Notes: a model not told the origin generated them from the letters alone. A stretch of 64,000 bases of DNA from Pseudarthrobacter sp. IC2-21 (GCF_034048115.1 NZ_CP139145.1:558001-622000); one strand, 5' to 3'. Numbered from the stretch's first letter, positions 27,473 to 37,376 are shown. A program made the numbers and translations.

Positions 27473-28098
27473 CGAACGCGCAGCGGCGCGCTCCCGGCGT
27501 CGAACCTGGCTCCGGCACCCAACTGGATGAACCGGACCGTCCTGGCGATCCGCGCCTCCAGCTCGGCGGGTTCGTTGCTGCCGCGCGCGGCACTGGAGGA
27601 CAGCGTCCCGTGGATCAGTTGCGCAAGCTGGCCGATGTCCGCCTCCGGCAGGTAGCCCTGCGCCATGCCGTCACGCAGGATGCCCTGCAGCATGACGCTC
27701 AGTTCACCCACGTGGTCCGCCAGTTTGGCAAAGGACGACGGCGAGAGCACCGCTGCCATCGCAGGTCCGGGCGGGAGGTGGCGGCGGCTGAGGTCCTCCA
27801 CCTGGGTGCGAACGTAGAGCGCCAGCCGTTCGACCGGGTTGTCCACGGCGGCCAGGGCGTCCCGCAGCTCGGCGAGAAACCGCTCGGTCTCATCCAAAGC
27901 GTAGGAGATCAGCAGCTCTTCAATGTCCGCGTAATAGTTGTAGACCGCGGTCCGTCCCACCCCGGCGTGCCGGGCGACGTCCGTCATGGTCAGGCCGGGC
28001 AGGCCGTGGGTGAAGAGGAGTTCACCAAAGGCGGTCAGGATCCGGCGCTGCGTGTCGGCTCGTTGAGCGGCGTTGGTGGCCGCCGAAATCCTGGGCAT
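27469..28098 (-). CDS. TetR-family transcriptional regulator
   Basis: A 209-residue regulator with a typical N-terminal helix-turn-helix (RRILTAFGELLFTHGLPGLTMTDVARHAGVGRTAVYNYYADIEELL, residues 18-64) and a variable ligand domain. Its nearest same-strand neighbour is the FrnE-like gene upstream (28191-28889), 92 bases away; target unknown. The gap between them holds a G/C-rich hairpin (CGGGGCG/CGCCCCG near 28146-28168) without a T-run. Confidence 0.88.
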   Translation of the reverse strand: MPRISAATNAAQRADTQRRILTAFGELLFTHGLPGLTMTDVARHAGVGRTAVYNYYADIEELLISYALDETERFLAELRDALAAVDNPVERLALYVRTQVEDLSRRHLPPGPAMAAVLSPSSFAKLADHVGELSVMLQGILRDGMAQGYLPEADIGQLAQLIHGTLSSSAARGSNEPAELEARIARTVRFIQLGAGARFDAGSAPLRVR

Positions 28099-28190
28099 GC
28101 AGACACTTTATCGTGATGTGTCAGTAAAATCGGGCATCGCAGCCCCGGGGCGGGGTCCGTGGCGCCCCGCCGCCCGTGAGCAGCGGGACC

Positions 28191-28889
28191 TTAGACGGCG
28201 CAGCCGTCAGGGCCGCAGGCTTCACCGTCCGCCGCGTTGACCAGCACCAGCGGGTTGGTCTCCTGCCACGCCTGGGTCAGCGCTGCGGTGAAGGTTTCGG
28301 CGGGCTGTGCCCCGGAGAGCCCGTATTTGCGGTCGATGACGAAGAACGGCACCCCGGTGATGCCCAGGGCACGGGCTTCCTCAAAGTCGAAGCGGACGTC
28401 GTCGGAGTACTTCTCCGTGGTGAACAACTCCTCCACCGCGCCGGCGTCCAGGCCCAGCGAAAGGCCCAGCTCCGTCAGGTACTCCCGGCTGCCGATGTCC
28501 TTGCCGTGCTCAAAGTGGTCGCTCAGGAGCCGTTCCTTGGCAGCATCCTGCCGGCCATGTTCGGCAGCCAGGTGGATCAGGCGGTGGGCCGTGAAACTGT
28601 TGGCCACCACCACCTGGTCAAAACGGTAGTTGAGGCCTTCAGCCTTGGCCTGCCCGGTGACGTGCTCAAACATCTGCGAAACCTGCGCGTGCGGCATGCC
28701 CTTGATCCTGCTCAGGTACTCAAGCTCGGTGCCGTCGTAGTGCTCCGGAAGACTGGGGTCCAGCTGGTAGCTGCGCCAAGTGACATCAACCGAATCGCGG
28801 TGCGGGAACTCGGACAAGGCAGCTTCGAACCGGCGTTTGCCGATGTAGCACCACGGGCACGCAACGTCTGACCAGATCTCTATCTTCAT
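28191..28889 (-). CDS. DsbA-family oxidoreductase (FrnE-like)
   Basis: A 232-residue cytoplasmic DsbA-like protein starting at ATG 28889. The active site CPWC is at residues 11-14 (WSDVACPWCYIGKRRFE), the cis-proline loop is TGVPFF near 180, and the C-terminus carries two more cysteines (EACGPDGC), as in FrnE, which helps Deinococcus survive oxidative stress. No signal peptide is present. The frame extends to 29186, but the upstream part has no coding character. Confidence 0.9.
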   Translation of the reverse strand: MKIEIWSDVACPWCYIGKRRFEAALSEFPHRDSVDVTWRSYQLDPSLPEHYDGTELEYLSRIKGMPHAQVSQMFEHVTGQAKAEGLNYRFDQVVVANSFTAHRLIHLAAEHGRQDAAKERLLSDHFEHGKDIGSREYLTELGLSLGLDAGAVEELFTTEKYSDDVRFDFEEARALGITGVPFFVIDRKYGLSGAQPAETFTAALTQAWQETNPLVLVNAADGEACGPDGCAV

Positions 28890-29075
28890 GCCTGACACAA
28901 CGGCGCAGCTCCCGCGGCCATTCCCCGGCAGGGTGTTGGACCTGTCACAGCTGGGGGTTGAAAACGCACCCCGGCCGGGGTAATAGTCAGAACAAAAGGT
29001 CAAGCAAAGGCCTTCGACTGATAGCTCACACGCCAGGTCTGGGGGCGTGGCATGTGATCCTTTGCGGAGGAAAGC

Positions 29076-30197
29076 ATGCGTATTGGACTGATTGCAGCAC
29101 CTTGGATTCCCATCCCGCCCTCGGGATACGGCGGCATAGAAAGGGTTGTTGACCTCCTCGCCCGGGGATTCACGGCGGCCGGGCACGAAGTGGTGCTGGC
29201 CGCGGCTTCGGACAGCACCTGTCCGGTGCCTTTGGCGCCGGGCATGAGACCCTCCGAACCGACGGAAATGGGGCTTTCGCTCTCAGAACTGAGCCACGTC
29301 ATCAGGGCTTATGAAGGCCTGGGCGAGGATGTGGACATCATTCACGACCACACCCTGGCGGGGCCTCTGCTGGCCCGGCGGGCGTCGGGGGCACCGGTGG
29401 TGACCACCATCCACGGCCCCCTCATCCCGTCCTCCGCTGACCTGTACCGGACCATGGCCGCGGACACGGCCATTATCGCCATTTCACGGGACCAGGCTTC
29501 CCTTGTGCCGGACGTGCCCATCACGCGCGTGATCCATCACGGCATGGACGTTGCCGCCGTCCCGGTTGGTTCGGGCCAGGGCGGTTATGCCTGTTTTGTG
29601 GGCAGAATGTGCCCTGACAAAGGAGTGGTGGAAGCCATCCAGATTGCCCGGCGCGCCGGAATTCCGCTGCGGATCGCGGCAAAGATCCGGGAGCGGGCGG
29701 AAGTGGAGTACTTCCACAGCGTGGTTGAGCCGCTGCTCGGCCCCAATGAGGAGTTCCTGGGCGAGATCGGGGATGCGGAAAAATATCGGCTCATGGGCGA
29801 GGCGATCGCCTTCCTGAACCCCATCCAGTGGCACGAACCCTTTGGCCTGGTCATGATCGAATCGCTGTCCACCGGCACTCCGGTGGTTGGAACCCCCATT
29901 GGGTCGGCCCCTGAAATCGTGGACGACGGCAAGACCGGCTACCTGGCCGTGACCGAGGAACTGCACACCATGTTGCCCCTTGCGGCATCGCTGGACAGGT
30001 CCCATTGCCGGGAGCGGGCGCTGAAGCTGTTCAGCACCGAACGGATGGTCCGGAACCACCTGGACCTGTACGCAAAACTCGTTGAAAAGAGTCAGGCTGC
30101 AGGGGTTCCTGACCGTTCCTTCGTGCAGCAGAATCGAGGAGGGGGAACAGTTGTCCAGGCCCTGGGCGGAGAATCGATGGCCCCCCGGCGGCAGTGA
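29076..30197 (+). CDS. GT4-family glycosyltransferase
   Basis: A 373-residue retaining GT-B glycosyltransferase. The N-terminal acceptor domain starts MRIGLIAAPWIPIPPSGYGGIERVV; the C-terminal nucleotide-sugar domain has FVGRMCPDKGVVEAI and the E-x7-E motif in EPFGLVMIESLSTGTPVVGTP. It is followed after 24 bases by a glycogen-debranching-type enzyme on the same strand, and this pair recurs in actinobacteria. Donor and acceptor cannot be told; an alpha-glucan or trehalose-related role is suggested by its partner. Confidence 0.87.
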   Translation: MRIGLIAAPWIPIPPSGYGGIERVVDLLARGFTAAGHEVVLAAASDSTCPVPLAPGMRPSEPTEMGLSLSELSHVIRAYEGLGEDVDIIHDHTLAGPLLARRASGAPVVTTIHGPLIPSSADLYRTMAADTAIIAISRDQASLVPDVPITRVIHHGMDVAAVPVGSGQGGYACFVGRMCPDKGVVEAIQIARRAGIPLRIAAKIRERAEVEYFHSVVEPLLGPNEEFLGEIGDAEKYRLMGEAIAFLNPIQWHEPFGLVMIESLSTGTPVVGTPIGSAPEIVDDGKTGYLAVTEELHTMLPLAASLDRSHCRERALKLFSTERMVRNHLDLYAKLVEKSQAAGVPDRSFVQQNRGGGTVVQALGGESMAPRRQ

Positions 30198-30221
30198 GGC
30201 ACCGAGGCAAGGAGGGCCGTC

Positions 30222-32369
30222 ATGACTGCATGGAACGCCGACACGGAAGCTGATATCGGCGGCTCCGAAGCGGTAACCCTGGTGGAAGGGTCATCGTTCT
30301 GCATCTCCGCCCCGAGCGGGGACATGAACAACGACGGCGGCACAAGCGGCGCGTTCTACCAGGACACCCGGATTGTGTCGCGGTGGATCCTTCGAATCAA
30401 CGGCGCCCTCCGCGAACCGCTGGTGGCGCACCGGCCGGACGCCTATGAGGCCACCTTCGTGGGGCGCGCCAAATGGCCGGATGGACGCTTCGACAGCCCC
30501 CTTGTTGTCCGCCAGGAACGCCACGTGGGCCCGGGAATGCAGGACGATATCACCCTGGAGAATTATTCGTCCGAGGCCGTCAGCTGCGAGATTGAACTTC
30601 TGGTGGACGCCGATCAGGCCGACCTTTTCGACGTCAAGGGCGGCCGCCCGTCGCAGGGCGCCGAGGTGATCCGGCGCAGTTCCGACGGCGAGCTCCTCAT
30701 CGATGCGGTCCGCAACGGCCAGCGCCGGGGCACCGCCATCCGGGCCGCCGGCGCCGAGGTCAGCACCGATGCCCTTCGGTTCCGCGCCCACATTCCGGCA
30801 CGCGGCAAGTGGTCCACCAGCGTTATTGTGGTTCCCCTGATCAACGGTGCGGCTCCGGCTGACCCGTTCACGGAGGCGGGCCTGCCCCGGCTCCGGCTCG
30901 GGGTCCAGCGGCAACGGGCGTGGGAAGAGAACGTACCGCGGCTTTCCCTGGCGGACAGCAGCATCGAGTCCACGCTGGAGAGGAGCCAGACGGATCTGGG
31001 CCTGCTCCGGATTTTCGACGCCGAGCATCCGGACCGTGTTGCCGTGGCCGCCGGAGCGCCCTGGTTTATGGCACTCTTTGGCCGGGACTCGCTGCTGTCT
31101 TCCTACATGGCCATGCTGGTGGATTCCAGCTTGGCCGCCGGAACCCTGCAGACCCTCGCCGCCCTCCAGGGCACGAAGGTGGATAACGATTCCGAGGAAC
31201 AGCCCGGCCGCATCCCGCACGAGGTCCGCCTGGGTGTGACCGCAGGCCTGTCCCTGGGCGGGACGGCTTATTACGGAACTGCTGACGCCACGCCGTTGTT
31301 CGTCAGCGTCCTGGGCGAACTCAGCCGGTGGGGATTGTCCGATGACATCGTGGACTCCCTCCTGCCGCATGCAGACCGTGCCCTGGAATGGATCGAGAAG
31401 TACGGGGACCGCGACGGTGACGGGTTTGTGGAGTACCTGCGGCCCAACACCCACGGGCTGGTGAACCAGGGCTGGAAGGATTCCTGGGACGGGGTCAATT
31501 TCGCGGACGGCCGGATGGCTGAGCCGCCCATTGCCCTGTGCGAGGTCCAGGGCTACGTCTACGCCGCGTACGTGGCCCGCTCACTGCTGGCACGCTCCCT
31601 GGGTGACACCGAAACCGAGCACCGCTGGGCGGAGCGCGCAGCCACGCTGAAGAAGGCCTTCAACGAGACGTTCTGGTTGCCGGACAAAGGCTACTTCGCC
31701 CTTGCCCTGGACAAGGACAAGAAGCCGGTGGACTCGTGCACATCGAACATGGGCCAGTGCCTGTGGGTTGGCATCGTGGATGAGGACAAAGCGCCGCAGG
31801 TGGTGGAGCGGCTCATGTCACCAATGATGTTCACCGGCTGGGGCATCCGGACGCTTGCCTCGGACATGGCCGCCTACAATCCGGTGAGCTACCACAACGG
31901 TTCGGTATGGCCGCACGACTCGGCGCTAGTGGCCACCGGCCTGATGCGCTACGGCTTCGTGGCCGAGGCCAAGCGCGTGGCGCGGGGGATCTTTGATGCC
32001 GCGGCCTACTTCGACGGGCAGCTTCCGGAGCTGTTCTGCGGGTTTGACCGCAGCGAATATTCCGGGCCGGTGCCCTATCCGACGGCGTGCTCCCCGCAGG
32101 CCTGGGCGGCCGCGGCGCCCATCCAGCTGGCCCGTATCCTGCTGCGTTTTGATCCGGACTTCACCCGCGGCGTTGTCCATCTGGCCCCGTTCCTCGCTCA
32201 GGACAAGGGCGACTTCAGGGCCGACAACGTTCGGCTGGGCCATGCCAGGATCTCCATCACCGCCAACCGCACCGAGGGAAACATCGAGGGCCTCCCGCCG
32301 GAGCTGAAGTTGCTGAAGGAGCCGCGTCCGCCGCTGGACGAGGGCCTGGGCGGCAGGGCGGGCGGCTAG
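30222..32369 (+). CDS. Glycogen-debranching-type amylo-alpha-1,6-glucosidase
   Basis: A 715-residue enzyme with an N-terminal beta-rich domain (about 15-205; SGAFYQDTRIVSRWILRINGALREPL is its signature) and a C-terminal six-hairpin glycosidase domain containing WFMALFGRDSLLSSYMAML, KDSWDG and PVSYHNGSVWPHDSALVATGL. The latter carries the acid pair typical of debranching amylo-glucosidases. It probably trims alpha-1,6 branches of storage or signalling glucans. GGAGG precedes the ATG. The gene stops 13 bases before the convergent GNAT. Confidence 0.88.
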   Translation: MTAWNADTEADIGGSEAVTLVEGSSFCISAPSGDMNNDGGTSGAFYQDTRIVSRWILRINGALREPLVAHRPDAYEATFVGRAKWPDGRFDSPLVVRQERHVGPGMQDDITLENYSSEAVSCEIELLVDADQADLFDVKGGRPSQGAEVIRRSSDGELLIDAVRNGQRRGTAIRAAGAEVSTDALRFRAHIPARGKWSTSVIVVPLINGAAPADPFTEAGLPRLRLGVQRQRAWEENVPRLSLADSSIESTLERSQTDLGLLRIFDAEHPDRVAVAAGAPWFMALFGRDSLLSSYMAMLVDSSLAAGTLQTLAALQGTKVDNDSEEQPGRIPHEVRLGVTAGLSLGGTAYYGTADATPLFVSVLGELSRWGLSDDIVDSLLPHADRALEWIEKYGDRDGDGFVEYLRPNTHGLVNQGWKDSWDGVNFADGRMAEPPIALCEVQGYVYAAYVARSLLARSLGDTETEHRWAERAATLKKAFNETFWLPDKGYFALALDKDKKPVDSCTSNMGQCLWVGIVDEDKAPQVVERLMSPMMFTGWGIRTLASDMAAYNPVSYHNGSVWPHDSALVATGLMRYGFVAEAKRVARGIFDAAAYFDGQLPELFCGFDRSEYSGPVPYPTACSPQAWAAAAPIQLARILLRFDPDFTRGVVHLAPFLAQDKGDFRADNVRLGHARISITANRTEGNIEGLPPELKLLKEPRPPLDEGLGGRAGG

Positions 32370-32382
32370 GCAGGGCAGGCGG

Positions 32383-32916
32383 CTAGGAGACGGCGCGTTC
32401 CATGACGAAGTCGTGTTCCACGGTGCTTCCCAGCCTGAAGGATTTGCTGCCCACCTTCCGGAAGCCGGACTTCTCGTAGAAGCGCACGGCCCGGGCATTC
32501 TGGTTGTTGACGCCCAGCCAGACGCCGGCTGCGCCCGCCGCGGCGGCCGCCTGGAGGCTGGCATGCATGAGTTCCGCCGCCGCGCCCAGGCCGTGGTGCC
32601 CGGGGTGGACATAGCATTTGCTGAGCTCCATGGACGGCAGGAGCGTCAATGCCGCCGCCACGTCCGCGTCCGCAGCGGGACGGTTCACAAGGAGGCTGTA
32701 ACCGCGCAGGCTGCCGCCGGCGTCGATCACTAGAACCGTGATGTCCGGGTCCGCGAGGTAGCTCCGGAAGTGCTCCTCGCTGAGCGTATTGGCCAGGTGC
32801 GCGGCGATATCCTCCGGTGAGGACGACGGCGGGCACGCCAGCGGGAACGTGACCGCGGCGAGTTCGGCGAGCGCACCGGCGTCGTCCGCTACAGCGTTTC
32901 GGATGGTGTGGGTCAT
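32383..32916 (-). CDS. GNAT-family N-acetyltransferase
   Basis: A 177-residue acetyltransferase. The acetyl-CoA site is in LSKCYVHPGHHGLGAAAELMHASL (Q/R-x-x-G-x-G/A type) near residues 100-125, followed by WLGVNNQNARAVRFYEKSGFRKVG, the usual GNAT motif B. Acceptor unknown; the group resembles small-molecule or ribosomal-protein acetyltransferases. Confidence 0.9.
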   Translation of the reverse strand: MTHTIRNAVADDAGALAELAAVTFPLACPPSSSPEDIAAHLANTLSEEHFRSYLADPDITVLVIDAGGSLRGYSLLVNRPAADADVAAALTLLPSMELSKCYVHPGHHGLGAAAELMHASLQAAAAAGAAGVWLGVNNQNARAVRFYEKSGFRKVGSKSFRLGSTVEHDFVMERAVS

Positions 32917-32946
32917 GCAGAAAACTCTAACCGCCCGCCGGGACGC

Positions 32947-33969
32947 TCAGTGTTTATCCGCCACGGCGTCCGTCTGGTAGCGCAGCCCGATCTGGCGGCG
33001 GATCTCGTCCATCGCGGCCATCACCGCGACGCTCTGATCCGGCGGCAGAATTGTTCCGGCAGCGGAACCGGACCGGATCAGCCGTTCCAGTTCGGCTGCC
33101 TGGTACTGCATGCCCCGGCCGCTCACCGGCAGGTCGAACCGCTCGAGGACGTTGCCTTGTCCATCAAAAACGGTGAAGGGCGTGGGGTTGTACCAGGTGG
33201 GTTCGACGTCGATCCATCCGTCCGTCCCGAGCACCACGGCGCGGTTGGGCCCGGCCGCGTCAAGCTCGCAGTCAATGATGGCCTGCTGCCCCGTTCCGTA
33301 CCCGAAGATTGCCGCGGTTTGGCGGTCCACGCCGGTTGCCGTCATGGACGCGCCGGCCCGGATAGTGTCCGGAGTTCCGAGGATGTCGATGGCGAAGGAG
33401 ACAGGATAGACGCCCAGATCCAGCAACGCTCCGCCGCCCAGGGCAGGATCGTTGAGCCGGTGCCCGGGATCCTTGGGGAGATCCTGGTTGTGGCTGGCAA
33501 TGATTTTCCGGACCTCACCGATGGTGCCGTCCGCGATGACTTCACGCAGGCGGATCATATGCGGGAGGAAACGGCTCCACATGGCCTCCAGGGCCACCAG
33601 GCCTCTGGACGCGGCCAGGTCGAAAACCTCCCGAGCTTCGCGGGCATTCATGGTGAAGGCCTTCTCCACCAACACGTGCTTCCCGGCATTGAGAGCCAGC
33701 AGGGCGTTGGCGTGGTGAAACGGGTGCGGGGTGGCGATGTAGACAACATCCACGGCGGGGTCTGCAACCAGGGCCTCGTAGCTGCCATGCGCGGCAGGCA
33801 CACCGTGCTGTTCCGCGAACGCCCTGGCCGAATCCAGTGAACGGGAGCCAACAGCCTGCACGGTGAAACCATGTTCGTTCAGGTCACGGGTTTGCAGGGC
33901 GGCGATGAAGCCGGTGCCGAGGATTCCCCAGCGGATTGTTCCGTCCGACGTGCCGTTGCCTTGGGTCAT
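32947..33969 (-). CDS. Gfo/Idh/MocA-family oxidoreductase (1)
   Basis: A roughly 340-residue NAD(P)-dependent sugar dehydrogenase-type protein. Rossmann motif GILGTGFIAALQ is at the N-terminus, and the EKA variant of the EKP motif (HVLVEKAFTMNAREA) near 95. The C-terminal domain holds GGGALLDLGVYPVSFAIDILG. ATG 33969 is chosen for its AAAGGA site 9 bases upstream; the frame opens at 33993. It is the last gene of the sugar-catabolic run of minus-strand genes. Confidence 0.9.
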   Translation of the reverse strand: MTQGNGTSDGTIRWGILGTGFIAALQTRDLNEHGFTVQAVGSRSLDSARAFAEQHGVPAAHGSYEALVADPAVDVVYIATPHPFHHANALLALNAGKHVLVEKAFTMNAREAREVFDLAASRGLVALEAMWSRFLPHMIRLREVIADGTIGEVRKIIASHNQDLPKDPGHRLNDPALGGGALLDLGVYPVSFAIDILGTPDTIRAGASMTATGVDRQTAAIFGYGTGQQAIIDCELDAAGPNRAVVLGTDGWIDVEPTWYNPTPFTVFDGQGNVLERFDLPVSGRGMQYQAAELERLIRSGSAAGTILPPDQSVAVMAAMDEIRRQIGLRYQTDAVADKH

Positions 33970-34029
33970 GCGTTCAGTCCTTTGATGGGTCATTGACCCA
34001 CAGCCGCCGGCCGGCCTGCAGGGTGCGGT

Positions 34030-35046
34030 TCACGTGGCGGGGGCCTGGTCCTTGGAGCTGAAGGCGGCGTCGAAGGACGTGTTCGACGCCGGGAAGTCGA
34101 ACTTCTTCAGCGCGGCAAGAGCTTCGGGCGCCCCGTGGAGACGGTCCATGCCTGCGTCCTCCCATTCGATGGAGATCGGCCCGTCATAGCCGATCGCCGC
34201 GAGAGCCCGGAACGAGGATTCCCAGGGGACGTCCCCGCGGCCCGCGGACACGAAGTCCCAGCCGCGGCGCGGGTCGCCCCAGGCCAGGTGGGAGCCCAGC
34301 ACGGTGTTGCGTCCGGTCTGCCGGAGCTTGGTGTCCTTGCAGTCCACGTGGTAGATCCGGTCCTTGAAGTCCCAGATGAACGAGACGGGATCCATGCCCT
34401 GCCACATCATGTGGGAGGGGTCCCAGTTCAGGCCGAACGCTTCGCGGTGGCCGATCGCTTCGAGGGTGCGGACGGTGGTCCAGTAGTCGTAGGCGATTTC
34501 GGAGGGGTGGACCTCGTGGGCGAACTTCACGCCGCACTCGTCAAAGACGTCCAGGATGGGGTTCCAGCGGTCGGCGAAGTCCTGGTAGCCGGCGTCGATG
34601 ACTTTTTCCGGGACGGGCGGGAACATGGCCACGTACTGCCAGATCGAGGAACCGGTGAAGCCCACCACGGTGTCCACGCCGAGGGCTTTGGCGAGCCGCG
34701 CGGTGTGTTTCATTTCCTCGGCGGCGCGCTGGCGGACGCCTTCGGGATCGCCGTCGCCCCAGACCTTGGACCCCACGATTGCCTCGTGGCGGAAGTCAAT
34801 GGGGTCATCGCACACGGCCTGGCCCTTGAGGTGGTTGGAGATGGCCCAGACCTTCAGGTTGTACTTCTCCAGGACGGCGAGTTTGGACTCGACGTAGCCG
34901 GGCTCGTCCCAGCGCCAGGCGTCCAGGTGGTCACCGGAGACGGCGATTTCAAGGCCGTCGTAGCCCCAGCCGGACGCCAGTTTGGCCACTTCCTCAAAGG
35001 GGAGGTCGGCCCACTGGCCGGTGAACAGGGTGTACGGGCGGGGCAT
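34030..35046 (-). CDS. Sugar phosphate isomerase/epimerase family TIM barrel (1)
   Basis: A 338-residue AP-endonuclease-2/xylose-isomerase-like protein. Metal-ligand positions are visible in CGVKFAHEVHPSEIAYD, GLNWDPSHMMWQG, IYHVDCKD and ISIEWEDAGMDR. The N-terminus TLFTGQWADLPFEEVAKLASGWGYDGLEIAVSGDHLD is characteristic of a subgroup often encoded beside Gfo/Idh/MocA enzymes in keto-sugar or C-glycoside pathways. The reaction is probably an isomerisation, hydration or elimination on an oxidised sugar. It is one base downstream of the next dehydrogenase gene. Confidence 0.88.
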   Translation of the reverse strand: MPRPYTLFTGQWADLPFEEVAKLASGWGYDGLEIAVSGDHLDAWRWDEPGYVESKLAVLEKYNLKVWAISNHLKGQAVCDDPIDFRHEAIVGSKVWGDGDPEGVRQRAAEEMKHTARLAKALGVDTVVGFTGSSIWQYVAMFPPVPEKVIDAGYQDFADRWNPILDVFDECGVKFAHEVHPSEIAYDYWTTVRTLEAIGHREAFGLNWDPSHMMWQGMDPVSFIWDFKDRIYHVDCKDTKLRQTGRNTVLGSHLAWGDPRRGWDFVSAGRGDVPWESSFRALAAIGYDGPISIEWEDAGMDRLHGAPEALAALKKFDFPASNTSFDAAFSSKDQAPAT

Positions 35047-35047
35047 G

Positions 35048-36244
35048 TCAGGCTCCTTCGGTGGCGGGGACGGCTGCGGTGGTGAGTTGGATGATGGAGG
35101 ATTTGGCGTTGGCGGACTCTTCGATCGCGGCCAGTACCCGCTGCACGGCCAGGCCCTCTTCGAACGACGGCGACGGCGCGGCGCCGCCGTGGATGGCGGT
35201 GAGGAAGTCCCGGATCTCGTGGGTGAAGGTGTGTTCCCATCCGATCACGTGGCCCTGCGGCCACCAGGCGTCCATGTAGGGATGTTCCGGTTCATTCACC
35301 AGGATCCGCCGGAAACCCTGTTCCCGGATGGGAACAGTGGCATCCAGGAAGCCGAGTTCGTTGATGGTTTCCAGATCGAACAGGAGGGAACCTTTGTCCC
35401 CGTAAATTTCCAGCTTCAGGGAGTTCTTCTGCCCGGTGGCCATCCGGGATACCTCCACGGAGGCGATGGTCCCGGTGTCCAGGGTCAGCGTGGCCCAGGC
35501 GGCGTCGTCGACCGTTACCTCCTCGGGGCCCTCCGCCCCGGGGCGGCTGGAAACGAAGGTGTGCAGCCGGCCCGAAACTTCGGTGACGGAGCCGCCGAGG
35601 AGGAACATGACCTGGTCGATCGCATGGGAAGCGATGTCGCCCAGCGCGCCGGAACCGGCGGTTTCCTTGTTCAGCCGCCATGTCATGGGGGAGTCGGCGT
35701 CCACCAGCCAGTCCTGCAGGTAGGCGGCGCGGACGTGCCGCACCGTACCCAGCCGCCCTTCAGCAATGAATTCCCGGGCCAGGGCCAGGGCCGGGACGCG
35801 CCGGTAGTTGAAGCCGATCATGGACTGGACGCCGCGTTCCCGGGCGGACCGGGCGGCATCGGCCATCGCTTCAGCCTGGGCCAGCGTGTTGGCCAGGGGC
35901 TTCTCCACGAGGACGTGTTTGCCGGCCTCGAGCGCCGCGATGGCGATCTCGGCGTGCATCCAGCCCGGTGCGCAGATGTCCACGATGTGGATGTCGTCCC
36001 GTTCCAGGACTGAGCGCCAGTCCGTCGCGGATTCAGTCCAGCCGTATTTCGAGGCTGCCGCCGCTACCTGCCCGGCGTCCCGGCCCACGAGCACTTTTTG
36101 CTCGAAGGCCGGGACGTCGAAGAAGGCTGCGACGTTCCGCCAGGCGTTGGAGTGGGCCTTGCCCATAAAGGCGTATCCGATCATCGCCACGCCCAAGGGC
36201 GGACCGTCCCGGGTGGTGCCATTCTTGCTGTCAGGGGAGTTCAT
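35048..36244 (-). CDS. Gfo/Idh/MocA-family oxidoreductase (2), levoglucosan-dehydrogenase-like
   Basis: A 398-residue dehydrogenase from ATG 36244. Motifs: GVAMIGYAFMGKAHSNAWR, the NAD-site acidic stretch, AGKHVLVEKPLANTLAQA, FNYRRVPALALAREFI, YLQDWLVDADSPMTWRLNKETAGSGALGDIASHAIDQVMFL. The last two blocks resemble levoglucosan dehydrogenase described from Pseudarthrobacter, which oxidises C3 of an anhydrosugar, although that substrate is not established here. The dehydrogenase is followed one base later by an isomerase gene, as expected for a sequential pathway. Confidence 0.9.
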   Translation of the reverse strand: MNSPDSKNGTTRDGPPLGVAMIGYAFMGKAHSNAWRNVAAFFDVPAFEQKVLVGRDAGQVAAAASKYGWTESATDWRSVLERDDIHIVDICAPGWMHAEIAIAALEAGKHVLVEKPLANTLAQAEAMADAARSARERGVQSMIGFNYRRVPALALAREFIAEGRLGTVRHVRAAYLQDWLVDADSPMTWRLNKETAGSGALGDIASHAIDQVMFLLGGSVTEVSGRLHTFVSSRPGAEGPEEVTVDDAAWATLTLDTGTIASVEVSRMATGQKNSLKLEIYGDKGSLLFDLETINELGFLDATVPIREQGFRRILVNEPEHPYMDAWWPQGHVIGWEHTFTHEIRDFLTAIHGGAAPSPSFEEGLAVQRVLAAIEESANAKSSIIQLTTAAVPATEGA

Positions 36245-36254
36245 GGCGTGGATC

Positions 36255-37376
36255 CTAGAGAGTGGCTGCTGTGGGGTTCCAGTCCTCGGGGAGGGCCGGG
36301 GACGTCGGGGCGGAGCTTTCGACGTCGATGAAGGTGCCCGACTCCACGGACTCCGAAATCGAGACCATGGTGTCCAGCACGTGGTAGGCGAGGTTGCCGG
36401 TCGCCCGGTGCGGCACGCCGGCCCGGAGGGCGCGTGCCATGTCCAGGACACCCATGCCGCGGCCGTTCGCCGGGCCGGTGGCCGGGACGGTGGTCCAGTC
36501 CTCGTCGCCGGCGCGCCAGAGCTTGATGTCGCCGGTGAAGTAGTTGGGGTCAGGCAGGGAGATGGTGGCCTCGGTACCGGTGATTTCCACGAACCCCATG
36601 CGGGTGCGGGGGGACTCGAAGGAGAACACGCTGTGCGAGGAGGCGCCGGATTCGAACTGCGCCATCGCGGAAACGTGGGTGGGGACCTCGACGGTGAACT
36701 TTTCGCCGGCCTTGGGTCCGGAACCGATCACGCGCACGTCCTTGGCCTTGGAACCGACAGCCGCCACCTTGCGGATGGAGCCGAAGGTCTGCACCAGGGC
36801 GGTGAGGTAATACGGGCCCATGTCGAAGAGCGGGCCGGCGCCGTGCTGGAAGAGGAAGGCGGGGTTGGGGTGCCAGGACTCCGGCCCCGGCGTCTGGAAC
36901 GTGGTCATGGCCGTCAGGGGCGTGCCGATGTCCCCGCGCTGGATCAGGCGCAGCGCTGTCTGGATTCCGGCGCCAAGGAAGGTGTCCGGGGCGGTGCCGA
37001 GCCGGATGCCGGCAGCGTCGGCGGCCTTGAGCAACCCCAGGCCGGATTCGCGGTCCAGGGAGAACGGCTTCTCCGTCCAGACGTGCTTGCCGGCGTTGAC
37101 GGCGGCCGTGGCCACCTCCACGTGCGCCGCCGGGATGGTCAGGTTGACGATGATTTCGACGGCGGGGTGGTTCAGTGCCAGCTCCGGCGGCCCCCACTCG
37201 GGGATGCCGTACTCCTTGGCGCGGGCGGCTGCTGCGTCTTCGAAAATGTCCGCGATGACGTGGACTTTCAGGTCGGGGAAGACCGTGAGGTTGTCCAGGT
37301 ACTGCTTGCTGATGTTTCCGGCGCCGATGACGGCGACGCCCACCGGGCCTTTGCCGGCTGCTGCTTCGCGGCTCAT
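36255..37376 (-). CDS. Gfo/Idh/MocA-family oxidoreductase (3)
   Basis: A 373-residue dehydrogenase: GVAVIGAGNISKQYLDNLTVFPDLKV at the start, KHVWTEKPFSLDRESGLGLL near 100, and PAFLFQHGAGPLFDMGPYYLTALVQTFG in the catalytic domain. Its ATG overlaps the stop of the upstream isomerase by 4 bases and its stop lies 10 bases before the next dehydrogenase start, so it is inside one operon. It differs enough from the other three family members in this locus to act on another substrate or step. Confidence 0.9.
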   Translation of the reverse strand: MSREAAAGKGPVGVAVIGAGNISKQYLDNLTVFPDLKVHVIADIFEDAAAARAKEYGIPEWGPPELALNHPAVEIIVNLTIPAAHVEVATAAVNAGKHVWTEKPFSLDRESGLGLLKAADAAGIRLGTAPDTFLGAGIQTALRLIQRGDIGTPLTAMTTFQTPGPESWHPNPAFLFQHGAGPLFDMGPYYLTALVQTFGSIRKVAAVGSKAKDVRVIGSGPKAGEKFTVEVPTHVSAMAQFESGASSHSVFSFESPRTRMGFVEITGTEATISLPDPNYFTGDIKLWRAGDEDWTTVPATGPANGRGMGVLDMARALRAGVPHRATGNLAYHVLDTMVSISESVESGTFIDVESSAPTSPALPEDWNPTAATL